A stretch of 64,000 nt of DNA from Psococerastis gibbosa (GCA_963971405.1 OZ020490.1:16827464-16891463); one strand, 5' to 3'. Shown: positions 1 through 11,379, counted from the stretch's first letter. Notes: a model not told the origin generated them from the letters alone. Numbers and translations: made by a program.

Positions 1-165
1 CGAGATGTCTCCATAAAGCCGTTGTCCTTCGTCGGTGGGTCGAGTGTCTGGGCTGGACAGTTGGGTAGCAGCATCCAGCCTTGGTTCGTCACATAGGGGA
101 CAGTCTTCTGATAGGAAGACCCCAATGCGATGCATTCTTGACCAGTGGTGGACTGGTGGTCCTGA
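1..165 (-). mobile_element. LINE ORF2 C-terminal relic
   Basis: Read on the minus strand, one frame gives a peptide with HRIGV followed by a CPLC cysteine pair. This resembles the zinc-knuckle tail that follows the reverse transcriptase in many insect non-LTR retrotransposons. It is related to the relic near 4.2-4.5 kb. The left end is cut by the window and no intact ORF remains. Family assignment is inferred from the motif only. Confidence 0.4.
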
Positions 166-312
166 GTGCTGTGACAGCTTCGATGGCAAGGTGCTTGTGC
201 AAGTCTCTATACGCCAAATATACGTAACTCAACACGGGTACTAACCTACAGGCGACTGAAGAGGTCAATCGGATACATTGTATTGTTTGTATGCAATAAC
301 CTTCTTAAACAA
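165..312 (+). mobile_element. SINE family D copy (CGATGGC-type)
   Basis: The copy begins near a CTTCGATGGCAAGGTGC segment that looks like a polymerase III A box. It runs through CGTAACTCAACACGGGTA and a conserved GACTGAAGAGGTCAATCGGA block, and ends in an A-rich (AAAATAAAAC) tail. Four further copies lie at 50118-50310, 50488-50573, 55018-55155 (minus) and 56221-56395, so this is an interspersed repeat and not a gene. Confidence 0.7.
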
Positions 313-398
313 AATAAAACAAAACAAAAACATAAAGCTACGCTACCGTGCTAAGTTAAAAAACGCTAACACTTCAAGCCACTTACAGTATTAAACAC

Positions 399-686
399 CT
401 GCAGCGTGATCGAGGCGATTATAATACCGGTATTTATTTAATCCCCTGGTAGTAAAAAGGTAAACAAGATAATTTTGTATTCGAAAGTGCTATTCAAAAT
501 TTGTTTGCTTACAGTTATAATACTAGGGTATTTATTTAACCCCGGTATTTATTTAATCCTGGTATTAAAAATGTAAACAAGATAATTTTATAATGGAAAG
601 TGCTATTCAAAATTTCTTTGTTTACAGTTATAATACTAGAGTATTTATTTAACCCCGGTATTATAATCGCCTCGATCAGACTGCAG
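399..686. mobile_element. TIR MITE with internal tandem duplication
   Basis: The ends are inverted copies reading CTGCAG..GATCGAGGCGATTATAATACC. Inside, a unit of about 113 bp (433-545 and 546-655) is tandemly duplicated. The CAG...GATC.GGCGAT ends resemble the elements at 10815-11217 and 27029-27398, suggesting one loose family. No clear target-site duplication is visible. Confidence 0.6.
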
Positions 687-746
687 GCTGCTGAATGGAT
701 TTCTCACCGTACTCCTCCTTAATGTTATAAGGTGAAATGAGACTCG

Positions 747-850
747 ACACATAAAGATACCGAAATTAGAGGAGGTTACCTCTTTAACCATAGTTAATTT
801 AATGTCAGTGTTATATATACCATATAATACTACAATATATATAAAGATAC
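747..850 (+). repeat. SINE family A tail fragment
   Basis: This segment, with CGAAATTAGAGGAGG, TAATTTAATGTCAGTG and an AT-rich hairpin, matches the tail of the tRNA-like SINE at 9050-9222 and a fragment at 3000-3095. The tRNA-like head is absent here. Confidence 0.55.
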
Positions 851-1149
851 ATTTTCCGCCGGACCTGGGTACACCCAACCCCATTCCCTAAACTAGCATT
901 GGTAAGGAAAAACGCGGTTGCCGGGCATGTTGCTGTCCACAACATCCCAAGTAGACCAATGGTCAAGACAGGGATACTCCATCGTCATCAGGCTTAAACT
1001 ATAGTTCTATAGGAGAAATGGGAGTTTATCTTCCCGCTAAAAATAAAACTTGAATTTTTGGGGCCATTGAAAAGGCTGGATTCAAAAAATATTTTTGACG
1101 GACTTGAATGTCCCATTTTTCCTGTATAGAATTCTAGCCTAAACCCTCA

Positions 1150-1480
1150 AAAGATTGTCTTGTTTTTAAGATTTGGGTGTGGGGTGGTCAGTGGACGTTA
1201 ATCTGTAAAATAGGCTAACGACTTCACTGACCAGGAAGCAGGAACAGTATTAGCCAGCTCTTGTTACCGAAATTTAGCACATATGGCATATTTGAATGGA
1301 TGCCTTTTTCAAAAGCTTGTCGTGTTTTTAATATTTATAAAGTGGTAAATGAAGTGGTCAGTGGACCTAAGTCCGTAAAATAGGCTAACGACTTCACTGA
1401 CCAGGAAGCAGGAACAGCATTAGCCAGCTCTTGTTACCGAAATTTAGGTCATGTGGCATATATTTGAATGAATGTCTCTG
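1150..1480. repeat. Tandem duplication, period about 170 bp
   Basis: Two units share GTGGTCAGTGGAC, AAAATAGGCTAACGACTTC and CAGGAAGCAGGAACAG, offset by about 170 bp (for example 1184 against 1354). Each unit also holds a short hairpin, since TGGTCAGTG is repeated as CACTGACCA. No coding potential is seen. Confidence 0.75.
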
Positions 1481-2854
1481 GAACTTCCTACGGAATGCGA
1501 CTAATGTGAAATCGATATTGTTATCGTTATACAGGTAGTGTGGGTGTTATGGTTTGAGTGAGGAAAAACTTTAATAAAAGGATGTGTGTTGGTTGGTTGT
1601 TCCGATATACCGTGCCCTGTTTTCCCTATAATTCTCGATAGGACTTGCTTGAACTGCGTCGATTTTGTCGATTTCCATCTGAAATTAAGCATGCGACTTT
1701 AATGGAAAGTGCAAGGGCTATTCAATTATGAATGGATTTAATAATATACAAGTTGCCGCAGTGCTGAAAATTGATGGCGCTCAGTTATTCATTTCCGAAT
1801 TACAGGTTGTTTATATACAGTAATGGGAATGAGAAATGATGGGCTGAGGAAAGATAAAGGGGAGATTTTTAATAATAAATCTACTGTGTTTGCTGTGTAC
1901 ACATTAAGCTGAAATATAGTCCTTACAGAGGTGTATATAGATATAATATTTTCCGGGGAGGGGGGTGATTGACCCCAATATAGATTAGAGCTAATTGCTC
2001 ATTACAACGACTCACAAACACCCACATTAGTTAATTTCGTATTGTATTTTCCGATTTGGATATGATTAAATTTTATTTATTTAATTACCAGATGCATCAC
2101 AAGCCATCAATTCTCATGGGGTATTAAAGAAACGGCTGAGGCTTTATTTCTGTAACTTGTAAACTTAGATTTCCCCCTTAAGTAATAATAATAATAATAA
2201 TAATAATAATGATTAATTATTAGCACATTTTCACAAGAATGAATCTAGTTTCTTTAATTTATAACATAATTTTATAATAATCTTATAATAGGTGTATAAC
2301 AATAATTTAATTTAAATTTAATTGTAATTGTAAATAATATAAATAATAATAAATATAATATAAAATAAAATATAAATATAAAAATATATAATATAAAATA
2401 TAATATAAAAATAAATATAAATAATAATATAAATAATAAATGTAATTGTAATTAATTTTAATTTAATTTAATTAATTATAGTAATTCTTTGTGATGAGAA
2501 ACATATTTTGCTATTTTATTCGATATATATATGTATATAATATATTTGAATTTATATTCGATAGCGTTATTTTATGGTGACTCAATCGTCAATTGTAATA
2601 GGTTTGTCCCTGTGGTGGATTCAGTAATTTTCCGGCACCATTTAATAAATTATAGGGTAGCCAGTGTGAAGCTTTTCCGAACCGACATGAAATGTGTTAT
2701 CGTGCCATGGATGATGTCCTTCCTATAAAAGGTTAATGGACTGCTGGAAATTACAGGAGTTTTTTTAGTTCCGCTTAGTATAAATTATTTGTAGTGCAAT
2801 GATAAGAATGTTTGTTATCATCATTATCAGCATCAGTAAATCAAACAAAAGTAA

Positions 2855-2858
<4 letters not shown>
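1481..2858. other. Non-coding, AT-rich stretch
   Basis: I see no gene here. It contains an (AAT)n run near 2186-2213 and an extreme AT-rich stretch at about 2264-2480 built from ATAAT/AATAT words. The remaining short ORFs have no recognisable motifs. Confidence 0.6.

Positions 2859-2899
<41 letters not shown>
2858..2899. repeat. (TA)n microsatellite
   Basis: An uninterrupted TA dinucleotide run of about 40 bp. It abuts the 3' end of the minus-strand SINE at 2905-2996 and may have grown from that element's tail. Confidence 0.9.
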
Positions 2900-2904
<5 letters not shown>

Positions 2905-2996
2905 GAGGGTTAAAAAAACTGGACTGGGATTCGAACCCGCGATTTACGCCTATCCGGGGCGTCGTCTTAACCTGCACCAACTCTAGTTTTTTTTTA
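2905..2996 (-). mobile_element. SINE family A, tRNA-like head
   Basis: On the minus strand it reads as a degraded tRNA-like promoter: a GGTGCAGGTTAAGA A-box-like segment, GGCGTAAATCG, and a B box GGGTTCGAATCCC. The same B-box block recurs at 9180-9222 fused to the family tail, so this is a retroposon and not a functional tRNA gene. A family-A tail in the opposite orientation follows at 3000-3095. Confidence 0.65.
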
Positions 2997-2999
2997 AAT

Positions 3000-3095
3000 C
3001 CTCTAATTTCATTTACAAAGAGGTTTGCCTCTTCAACCTAAATCAGTTTACTGTCAGTGTTATTATATCATATAATACTGACATATTGTATATTG
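3000..3095 (+). repeat. SINE family A tail fragment
   Basis: CTCTAATTTC, AAAGAGGTTTGCCTC and an AT-rich hairpin built on TGTCAGTGTTAT and ATAATACTGACA match the tail seen at 9050-9180 and 747-850. Confidence 0.55.
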
Positions 3096-3850
3096 AATAT
3101 AAGCTTAGTAACTTTGCCATTCTGATAATGCCATGAATGGGGAAGTTACCAGCAAGAGCGTGTCCTATGGGCCCTCTCAGTGGCCTGGGACTTCCCCAAA
3201 TTTACTACTACTACTAGTAATACTACTAGCAGAGGCTATGGGATAATTAACTCGTGTATTTGTGCGTGTGTGATAGTACAATAGAAGCGTGAAAATTTGA
3301 GTGCCTGCCTGTATGGTCCGTAGTTTTTTAATATTCGAAAGATACATTCAGCTGACTCTATAGGTAGATGAGTGTGCTAAATTTCGTTTATACTTGTACT
3401 ACCAGAAATGAATTAAATTAGGGAACTAATTTTAATCGAATTGTAAAAAAATCAAACCAAACCAGCCTATGCTGTACAGTATCGTGGCTCAAATTAGCAA
3501 TCTTTTACTCGATAATTCCTTTTATTACTATGAACTGATTGCCGAACAAGTCCCATGCATATTCTTCTTACATAATTCATTGATTTTGAAAGCCACGCTA
3601 CATAAAGAACACTTTTGATGTGCTTTCATAATTTGGAACTTTCTTTTGCGTCGAACTTGCATAATTAAGTTGGCCGTTAGAAGTCAATAGTGCTGAATTA
3701 GTGATGAGCTCTCCCTGTTCGTGGCGTGTTCCTTCTGTCACCTTTTCTACTTGTAGCCCATGCATCGCAACAGGTTATGTCTAGTCCATTGCTGGATCTA
3801 ATATGACAATTTGTCTACCGTCTGCTGTCCGTGGCATAAAACAAGTCAAG
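3096..3850. other. Non-coding stretch without recognised content
   Basis: Contains a short ACTACTACTAGT run near 3205-3230. No exon, RNA gene or clear element boundary was recognised. Confidence 0.5.
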
Positions 3851-3863
3851 TAAATAAATAAAT

Positions 3864-4150
3864 AGCGGCCGCCATACCAAGTTGAATCCAGCAGACCAGA
3901 GCAGGTTCAAAGCTGCAGATAACTTGGTTGTGTGCACAGTGCCGGTAGGGAAACATGGTAGGACTTGTCCTGGTCACCTCCGAACTAATCGTGTGACTTC
4001 ATTGTGTTTCCCAAGTGGTTCGGAATCCACTATAATCAGGAGGTCCACTGTCCTATGGGCTGGCGTAGGACACTCAAGTCGGGGTCGCTCTATGGTCCCA
4101 AATATGAGGCCTAAGTCGTTATTAACCCGACGAACACTACTACTACTACT
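3864..4150 (+). mobile_element. SINE family C with (TAC)n tail
   Basis: Starts GCGGCCGCCATACCAAG, has a B-box-like GCAGGTTCAAAGC, a TTCCCAAGTGGTTCGGAATC block, and ends in (CTA)n. It is flanked by an AT-rich duplication (TAAATAAATAAA before and after), compatible with a target-site duplication but low in complexity. Better-supported copies lie at 15054-15342 and 28277-28557. Confidence 0.8.
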
Positions 4151-4194
4151 AAATAAATAAAAAACCGTGTATTTTTCCCAAAACAATTTTTATC

Positions 4195-4830
4195 CAAATA
4201 CAAATACAGTACTTCTTCTTACTTCAGCCAAGGCCCGTACTTGGCCTTTCGGCCATCCGATGCCGTACCGCCCAGTATAAAGAAGCTCGTCCCTCCAAAG
4301 TTGCCTCGCAGATGACGTCCTTAAGGCCGTCGCAGGTTGCGAGATGTTCTGCAGTTCCTTCAGATGTAAAACACACGGGGCACAATGGTGAGTCCACCAC
4401 CCCAATCCTATGCAAGTGCTTCTGAAGGAAATCGTGTCCCGTCGCCATTCGGAAAGTCGCCACTGCCACGTCTCTCGGAAGGTCCCTTGGTTTGTTTAAT
4501 GACACGATGTGTTCCCAGGGCTTTCCTTCCGCAGGTGCAGTTGAAGTGCCCCCTCATGCCAGCGGCGTGCGAGGGTAACACTCATTCAAGTATCCAATGT
4601 TTGAGACTAGCTTTAGTTGCCTTAGTCGAGTTCGACTCGTATCTGTACTCGGTTAAGCCACAAGTTACATTGTTTCAGCTTGTCCACTATCGCTTGTAGT
4701 TGGTGTGGGTTGACATCGAAAACGTATACCAGTTTGCCAATGGCCAAAAGTGCATACGGAAACAATATGAATAATGTAGGAAATCCATGGGGTCGTTGGC
4801 ATTGGACAAAGGACCCATGGGCCACTTAAA
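4195..4830 (-). mobile_element. LINE ORF2 C-terminal relic
   Basis: Minus-strand residues around LPRDVAVATFRMATGHDFLQ, then LHRIGVV and CPVC followed by EHLATC, match the region between the reverse transcriptase and the terminal CCHC knuckle of insect LINEs. The frame breaks upstream of 4505. A 5'- and 3'-truncated, frameshifted copy. Confidence 0.65.
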
Positions 4831-4865
4831 GTAGGCATAGGCTCATAAAAAGTCTTTCATTATTA

Positions 4866-4995
4866 GGCGGGGTTTCCACATACGTCAATGGTCAATGGTA
4901 AATATGGTTTTGACGTGGTAGCAGACATTTTTAGTATGTCTTTAATGTCTGCTAAAATGTCAATACCACATTTACCATTGACCATTGACCCCGCC
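4866..4995. mobile_element. Fold-back MITE, GGCGG family (130 bp)
   Basis: An almost complete hairpin. The left arm starts GGCGGGGTTTCCACATACG and the right arm is its inverse; the centre carries GTGGTAGCAGACAT. TTA occurs directly on both sides (4863-4865 and 4996-4998). This matches the 3-bp TWA duplication typical of PIF/Harbinger elements. Confidence 0.85.
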
Positions 4996-4999
4996 TTAT

Positions 5000-6240
5000 T
5001 ATTATTCAATATATTGCACTTTGTCCGGGGTTATTGGACAAGGAAAATAGTGGATTTTTTTATATATATTATTAGTCGGGTTTACCTAAATCTGTCAGAC
5101 TATTCATTATTCAATATTGGTAATTTCGGCGTAAGGTCTACTGCCAGATGTGGGTGGATTGGGAACGGCTTATTAACAACAAGACAGTTCGTCACCCTCA
5201 TTTTTCCCTTCAAATATGCCAAAAAGCTCTGCTTAGTCTGAAATTAAAAAAAAAAAATTGAGGATATGGCTCACCTATTGCAGATATAAGTCATTGTGTT
5301 TCCCCATCCGGAATAAACGAGAAAAAAAGTTTGACGTACGTACTTCGCGCAATATTGGCAATGCTTCAATTCATTTGTCAAATAAATTGGCTTAATGCCG
5401 TACTTACTACAATATATTCCAAACATTAATAGACCAGCTGTTTTATTTTTATTTCATTAATGTCTTGATCGACACCTGTTACGCGTAAAGGAGTCTTCAT
5501 TAATAAATGTCGTACTACTAGTAGTAGTAAGCAGAGGCGTCAAGTTTTAGAATGATGGCGGAGCCAAAACTTATGACGTCATCAGGCAGGATAAGGATTT
5601 TTGATTAATCTAAGCTAGAATGCATGAGTCATGAGATCTCCGTTTTCATGGACTCTTTACTTACTAGTATTTTACTAAAGACAATCGGACAGGAAAAACC
5701 ATAAAGGTGTACAAAATCAAATATCACATGAATAACGATCGTGAACCTTTTAAAAAAATTCCTCATCACCCAGAAGAAATGATTCACAGCATTTTGATAT
5801 ACTATGTACCGTATATATAGGTAGCATATTAAATGTAGACATTTTTCATTATATACATTTAAACAATGCAAGCGTGAAAGTTGCAGGGTCTTAATGAGCC
5901 ACATAAATTAATTAAACCACTATTCTTCACTATTTCACAGACCTATTGTCTACTTAAATAGTTACATACCAGCTAAATAACTTATTATAATTTTGCACTT
6001 AAATTTTTATATTTTAATGTGTAACTTAACAGGAGGAAGTAATACCGTATCTAATTTTATAATCTATAAATTTTTGTTTTTGTGCAATGGAATTGGTACA
6101 ATGTAGGTACTGTTTTGTACGATAATGAATTAATGAATGAATATATTGAGAAACGCGAAGTACAATGTTTATAACAATTTTGTAAAACTATTACATAAAG
6201 ATCACTCCACTGGGCAAACGCCCGCGAGTGTGGCCTACAT
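5000..6240. other. Non-coding stretch without recognised gene
   Basis: No exon with plausible splice sites was recognised on either strand. The short ORFs are AT-rich and show no motif. Confidence 0.5.
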
Positions 6241-6246
6241 CAGTAA

Positions 6247-6624
6247 GGCGCCCGTTCCACCGACCGGCTAGGGCTATTTACAAAAACAGTGACGTGGTAG
6301 CAGACATTCAAGACTTAGGCGGGGTTTCCACCGACCTCGCATTGCAGAATTGACGGAAATGTATATTTTCCTCTATGCCATAGTTAAAATTGATCAATGA
6401 TCATACAATAAAATCACAAACAAACAAATTAAAAAATGGCGTCATGGGATATGTTAAGTACAAACATTTTAATAGATTTCTATAAAAAGAAAAATTCTAA
6501 TTTCCGTCAATGTCATTTGCATTCTGCAATGCGAGGTCTATGGAAACGTTACCTAAGTCTTGAATGTCTGCTACCACGTCACCGTTTTTGTAAATAGCCC
6601 TAGCCGGTCGGTGGAATGGGCGCC
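6247..6624. mobile_element. Composite PIF/Harbinger-like MITE copy 1
   Basis: Outer arms start GGCGCCCGTTCCACCGACCG and end inversely GGTGGAATGGGCGCC. Inner arms start GGCGGGGTTTCCACCGACC, with GTGGTAGCAGACATTCAAG between the two. Flanks are TAA on the left and TTA on the right. Sister copies lie at 20576-20963, 21475-21854, 47151-47526 and 53548-53931. Confidence 0.85.
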
Positions 6625-6889
6625 TTAAACAATGAAAAGTATAAGTAAAAACACATTGTTATTATTATTATGATGTAACACGGAAGGTTAAGTTGATTAT
6701 TGAAGGGGGGGGGGGTTACAGGAAGTCATATGGCCGGTGAGCTGCTTTAGGTGATACGCCGATACGCTGTAAAGAATGCCATCTAACTTAGGGACGGATC
6801 CATCCCATTTGCTTGAGAGGGGGGGGGGGGGGGGAGGAGGTTGGCAGCTATACCCCCTGCCCACTCAGTATCGGTCCAACTCAGCTTTT

Positions 6890-7190
6890 TCTTCGATACC
6901 CATGATCAAGTGCATCTGCACCTGCGATTCTGTTGTCAACCCTGCCTATATTGAATTGTTCATTTGTTTTTCATTTTCCGATATTTATATTTTGGTGTTT
7001 GCAACTCCACTACTTCGTCACACTTCCTTTGACATTTCCCCCTACCTATGTCCGCTATCGGCTATACTTATAGCTTATGATTAGGCGAAATCTACTTTAT
7101 TATCGTTGGGTGTACTGTACCTCTAATTCTTGTTATATGACATGCGATGTTAAAATGGCCTGTACTAAAAAGGTTTTCCTCATCTGTTTT
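6890..7190 (+). repeat. Interspersed repeat R5 with local tandem duplication
   Basis: Blocks CTGCGATTCTGTTGTCA, TTGAATTGTTCAT and TTATGATTAGGCGAAATC recur, diverged, at about 23375-23640, 26615-26880 and 30645-30890. The last 120 bp (about 7069-7189) are directly duplicated at 7190-7560, where the second copy is interrupted by the MITE at 7248-7517. Confidence 0.65.
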
Positions 7191-7247
7191 ATAGCTTATG
7201 ATTAGGCGAAATCTACTTTATTATCGTTGGTTGCACTGTATCTCTAA

Positions 7248-7517
7248 GGCCCGTATTACACTGTAAAACATTTTATAAAACATATTTTATAAAACATTTG
7301 AAGAATGGGTCTTTTATAAAAGAAAGTTTCAACAGTCCAACTGAACTTCGCCATTTTGGAATCTTCTTCAAATTCTTTTATAAAATATAATGCCAACCTA
7401 TTACATTTTATAAAAGAAATCTTTTATAAAATATGGCCTATTACACTATCAAAGATCTTTGTCAAATATCTTTTATAAAATATCTTTTATAAAATGCTTT
7501 ACAGTGTAATACGGGCC
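7248..7517. mobile_element. TIR MITE (GGCCCGTATTACACTGT) with TAA duplication
   Basis: Perfect terminal inverted repeats start GGCCCGTATTACACTGTAAA. The interior is made of repeated TTTTATAAAA words. TAA flanks both ends (7245-7247 and 7518-7520). The neighbouring duplicate at 7069-7189 shows the same site without the insert and with a single TAA, so the boundaries are firm. Confidence 0.92.
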
Positions 7518-7559
7518 TAATTCTTGTTACATGATATGCGATGTTAAATCCTCATCGGT

Positions 7560-8130
7560 TTTATTATGCATGTGGAACTTTTATCTACCTGTCGGCAAAT
7601 CTGTCAAATCAAGCTCCTCCCCACGTGAGCCGTTACATTACAACTGGTATTGTGGAAGTACCGGTTGTGACAGGTCTGTGGGTCAATAACTGACTTTGAT
7701 GTGTGTGTCCCTTCTGTTACCCTTGGTTACCAAGCTTGGCATTTTCTAGAGCGGCCAGTGCGGCTAGAACTTGCGGACGTGTTGAATGGCGTTTCCGTAT
7801 ACAAGTTTGCTTCGATGACCAAGTGGTCGAGGTTCGAGTGCCTCGTTGTTAAAGATAATAGTCAGGAGGTACGCTATCTGTTATATAAGTTAACTATAAT
7901 ATATAATTGAAGCGTCTAAAAGCCAAGGGGTGCAAGTGACAAAAATAAACATTCGAGATAATTGAGACTAAAGTTTGTATTATTATAAGTCAAGTCAAAA
8001 AATTAGTTAAAAAATGGCTCCTAGTCTTATAGCAACTCATAGCTCTCTTTCTAATTTAAACTATTACTTTTAAAATTAATTTCAGTATATTTCTCATACA
8101 ATATTCCTACTTACCTATGTATTTATTAGA
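7560..8130. other. Non-coding stretch
   Basis: No gene recognised. A GGTTCGAGTGCC word near 7830 resembles a B box, but no A box lies at a suitable distance, so no tRNA is called. Confidence 0.45.
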
Positions 8131-8131
8131 A

Positions 8132-8313
8132 TCAAACCCGTAACAAACGGGAAACAAAAATAGTTATGACATGTATTTGTTTGGGCCCATGGATGTTGCA
8201 TCCGGAGGTACCTGCGCCGATATAATTTTTGTATAACGCACTATTTTTTCGATATATTTCCCTCACTTGGTGGAGTAACCAGTGAGGACAAAATAAAAAT
8301 AAAATAAAAAACT
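8132..8313 (+). mobile_element. LINE 3' end with terminal hairpin
   Basis: A stem with loop GGAGTA (8261-8287, outer strand CCTCAC and GTGAGG) is followed by an A-rich tail (AAAATAAAAAT). The same loop, with compensatory changes in the stem, sits before the A tail of the LINE fragment at 12739-13645. It is read as the 3'-terminal structure of a non-LTR element. Confidence 0.55.
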
Positions 8314-8463
8314 CAACTGAAAAGTATAATACAATATACATGAATTCTAGAATTGTCAAAATGACAGATCCCGATGTTCCTATTGGTTTCTATGATAATT
8401 AGTGGCAAGAGCAACAGCATGGCGCACGTAACTCGAAAACGCAAGCACAGCATTGTGCACTTA

Positions 8464-8735
8464 CGAGCGTAGGTACGACCTGTAGGATAATGGCAGCCTG
8501 AAATTTATTACTTCTGAATTTTTATTTAATGAACAAAGAAAGTTATTAAAATATCGGTTCATTAAAGTTGTATTAGACTACCAAAAATTAAAAATGCAAT
8601 GATGCATAAAGTAGTCTTCTACAACTTAAATGAACCAAACCTGAAATATCTTGGTTTTGGTAATTAAATAATAAATAAGAAGTCTGTAAAAACAACGGCT
8701 TTTGGGATACCTATTTCCTACGGGACGTACACTCT
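8464..8735. mobile_element. Mariner-like MITE (AGAGTGTACRTCCCG family), degraded
   Basis: The right end reads CCTACGGGACGTACACTCT followed by TA; the left end is a diverged inverse. The interior AGTAGTCTTCTACAACTTAA block is shared with the elements at 11878-12275 and 17425-17803. Confidence 0.65.
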
Positions 8736-8859
8736 TAATTTGAAAGCGCAAAAATGCCACTTGCACCCCTTGACTCTTCGTATTTTGTGGATAGTTTTAT
8801 CAGCATTTGCTTGGTTACTAATCTTGTTGGTATTTAAAATCTAAAGGATCTCAACCACA

Positions 8860-9005
8860 CTTACTACATTTTCTGGCCATGCTTCGGAGGGCATTTAAAG
8901 CAGGCGGTCCCGGGCTTTCTTAGTTGAGTGTAAGAGACGCTTTATAGCCCTAACTCTGCTAGGTTGACTTAGTAATAGAACAAAGAATCGATTTTTGTGT
9001 ATTTA
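8860..9005 (+). mobile_element. SINE family B, 5'-truncated
   Basis: Contains TTTCTGGCCATGC, GGCGGTCCCGGG and CCTAACTCTGCTAGGTTGAC followed by a TTTATTTATTT tail. It matches the minus-strand copies at 29343-29533, 50955-51126 and 57475-57686 but lacks their tRNA-like head. Confidence 0.65.
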
Positions 9006-9049
9006 TTTATTTATAACTGAATGGCAAATAGTTGGATTTACAAAAATTG

Positions 9050-9222
9050 TCATAGTTCCATTGTTTAACACGTTATATTGCAGTGTTATATATGGTATAT
9101 ATGGCACTGACATTAAATTAACTTTGGTTGAAAAGGTAGCCTCCTCGTTATAACCGAAATTAGAGGGTAGAAAAAAACTGGGCTTGGTGGGATTCGAACC
9201 CACGATTTACGCCTAACCGGAG
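9050..9222 (-). mobile_element. SINE family A, head plus tail
   Basis: On the minus strand a tRNA-like part (GGCGTAAATCG, B box GGGTTCGAATCCC) is joined to CCTCTAATTTCGG, CTACCTTTTCAACC and an AT-rich hairpin. This copy shows that the head at 2905 and the tails at 747 and 3000 belong to one element. Confidence 0.65.
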
Positions 9223-10310
9223 GACACAATTCCAATGTTAAAAAATATTCAGGGTCAATGTCTGCGGGGTGGGTCCCAAGTGACGCCCCTGATTGTTGGA
9301 GTTGTATATTTTAGAAAATATTCGCAACTATGACGTCACAATTCATGTTATAAATGTGTAAAGTTTTGCGCTGCCCGCCACCCGGTCATTACCGGTGGTA
9401 TGATGATCAACGTCCATAGTGCATGCCACAAATTATACATACGGTAGAATTGGATATATGAGCACGAAATGTTCCATTATAAATTACGTATTATGGATTA
9501 TACATTTCGGATTTGTCAAATATTTTCGTTTTTCTACTGAACTATCATTAGTACTAATAGAGGCGACGTTACAGCATTGCAGATGTTAACGGCAGCCTAT
9601 AATTGTTTGTACATTGTATTAATGTATTAATTCCCAGCAACGAGACACGCAAAACTATCTAAAGCTGCCACCAGCGTATGGTCTCATATAACATTGTTTT
9701 ATTACCAATATAATTAGATACTGTTATAGAAGCTTACTGGATGGCCAGCAAGGGTGCATCATTACATTAGCAATTAGCATAACTTATATGCGTAATGGAC
9801 GTTATCAGTATTCTAAAAATGGGGGGGGGGGGCAGACCAGATCGCTTCTACCTCTTGCCACGGGCAGAGGCGCGAGGCGACGTTGAATTCTAGCTACCAA
9901 ACCGATTACAGTTGACCCGTACGGCGTACATTTATTAGTTCTGGTAAATTATGCATTAGATCAACTCACATTAGTTAGTTTCGTCTTAAATATTGCTATT
10001 TCGGGGGGTGGGGTGCTTATATACACCACTGGTCCTTATTATTTGTTTCACATTGTGTCCGTCGGCCCACACCTTTCTTTAGCTCATCTAGCTGTGAAAG
10101 CCCCTGGAATAAGCCCTGTTCATACTTCAGCATACATACAACAGCATCATTCTTGTACAAATCATATTACTACTATAACGAATTCATTAGTAGTTACAAT
10201 AAGTTCGCAAGGCCAAATACGAGCATGAAAGGTTACATTGATATATATATATATAAAACAAACACTAATGGCAATGTAACTAATACTAGTATTATATCAT
10301 GATTGTAAGA
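9223..10310. other. Non-coding stretch
   Basis: No gene recognised. Contains a G11 run near 9822 and a short (TA)n near 10243. No exon of PISD was identified although its missing 5' exons could lie here. Confidence 0.45.
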
Positions 10311-10319
10311 AAATGAATA

Positions 10320-10446
10320 ATGTTTAAACTGTACTCTGTAGGGTGTATCCCGCACGCCTCTATGAAGGCATGGGAGCCCTAATTGTATTTTGTCTAATTA
10401 TTGTATTTGTTGGAAATAAAGAATTGTTATTATTATTATTATTATT
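10320..10446 (+). mobile_element. Probable LINE 3' end with (ATT)n tail
   Basis: A TTGGAAATAAAGAATTG block is followed directly by (TTA)n. This arrangement is typical of non-LTR 3' ends ending in a simple repeat. No ORF is retained upstream. Confidence 0.4.
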
Positions 10447-10613
10447 AAGAAACATTATAAATAAGTAACAAAAATAAATTATTAAGCCTTGTTTAGCAGC
10501 ACTGTATGAGTCTTATGTCCCAAACAAGCGCTAGCTTGGGGATGCGGGATGTTATTATTATGTAACTTATTATTATAATATTATGGTATTATTATGTAAG
10601 TTATTGTATTTTG

Positions 10614-10616
<3 letters not shown>

Positions 10617-10648
<32 letters not shown>
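10617..10648. repeat. (AT)n microsatellite
   Basis: Uninterrupted AT dinucleotide run. Confidence 0.9.
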
Positions 10649-10650
<2 letters not shown>

Positions 10651-10814
10651 GACCTGTAAGTGTTTGCCATTCTGACAGGATTTTCAACCGCCTCTATCAT
10701 GTACATAGTCAGTGAAGCAGAACAAAATGTAAACAAACATATAGCAGAATGCAGTCTTCCGATTGTTCACTTCAACTATGATTCCACAAGCTCTGCCTAT
10801 GGCTAATCACTCTG

Positions 10815-11217
10815 CAGCCCTACCAGGGCGATTTGGGATTAACGTAACACCGGGGCTTATATATTACCGGCGTTTATTTTTTAATTCCACATTTGTAGGT
10901 AGTCACGTGACGGTGCTGATAAAATATGCGCGGGAAATTCAAATTAATTAATTATTGAAATACAAGAGAATGGTTGCATTGTTTCATAATTGAGGGAAAT
11001 ACTAATTACATTAAAATGTACAGTTAGTATTTTGAAATATAATAAGAATTTTAATTTATGTGCGTACATCTAATGGGGAAAATATTGAAAACTCACCAAA
11101 AATATAGCCTAGTATTAATTATCAATTTGACTTTCCCGCGCATTTTGGACTCATTTGTTTAAAGCAATTGAATCAACCCCGGTGTTACATTAACCTCAAA
11201 TCGCCATAATAGGGCTG
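10815..11217. mobile_element. TIR MITE, CAGCCC..GGCGATTT family
   Basis: The ends read CAGCCCTACCAGGGCGATTT and the inverse AAATCGCCATAATAGGGCTG. The interior carries CACGTGACGGTG and CGCGGGAAATTCAAATT, also present in the 27029-27398 element. CAG ends suggest hAT, but no 8-bp duplication was found. Confidence 0.75.
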
Positions 11218-11379
11218 CTAGTGGGTGGCATGGGTGTAGACCGTTATGAATATGGCGGGGCAGTGGGCCTGCACAATATAAGTACGGTACGCAATTTCGC
11301 TGCACATAGCCTGCTAAGTTAAATAGACACAATTTGAATTTTCTGCGCCTAGCACTCTTGCGACAATTACCAAAAAAAA

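Noticed and set aside
3882-4160. 92-residue ORF repeated almost unchanged at 28272-28571
   Set aside because: It lies within SINE family C and exists only because the copies are similar; no protein motif.
6776-7084. 102-residue ORF with a glycine run
   Set aside because: Glycines come from a poly(G) tract and the rest lies in repeat R5.
2905-9222. tRNA genes suggested by B boxes such as GGGTTCGAATCCC
   Set aside because: The sequences do not close into a full cloverleaf and recur fused to non-tRNA tails; they are SINE heads.
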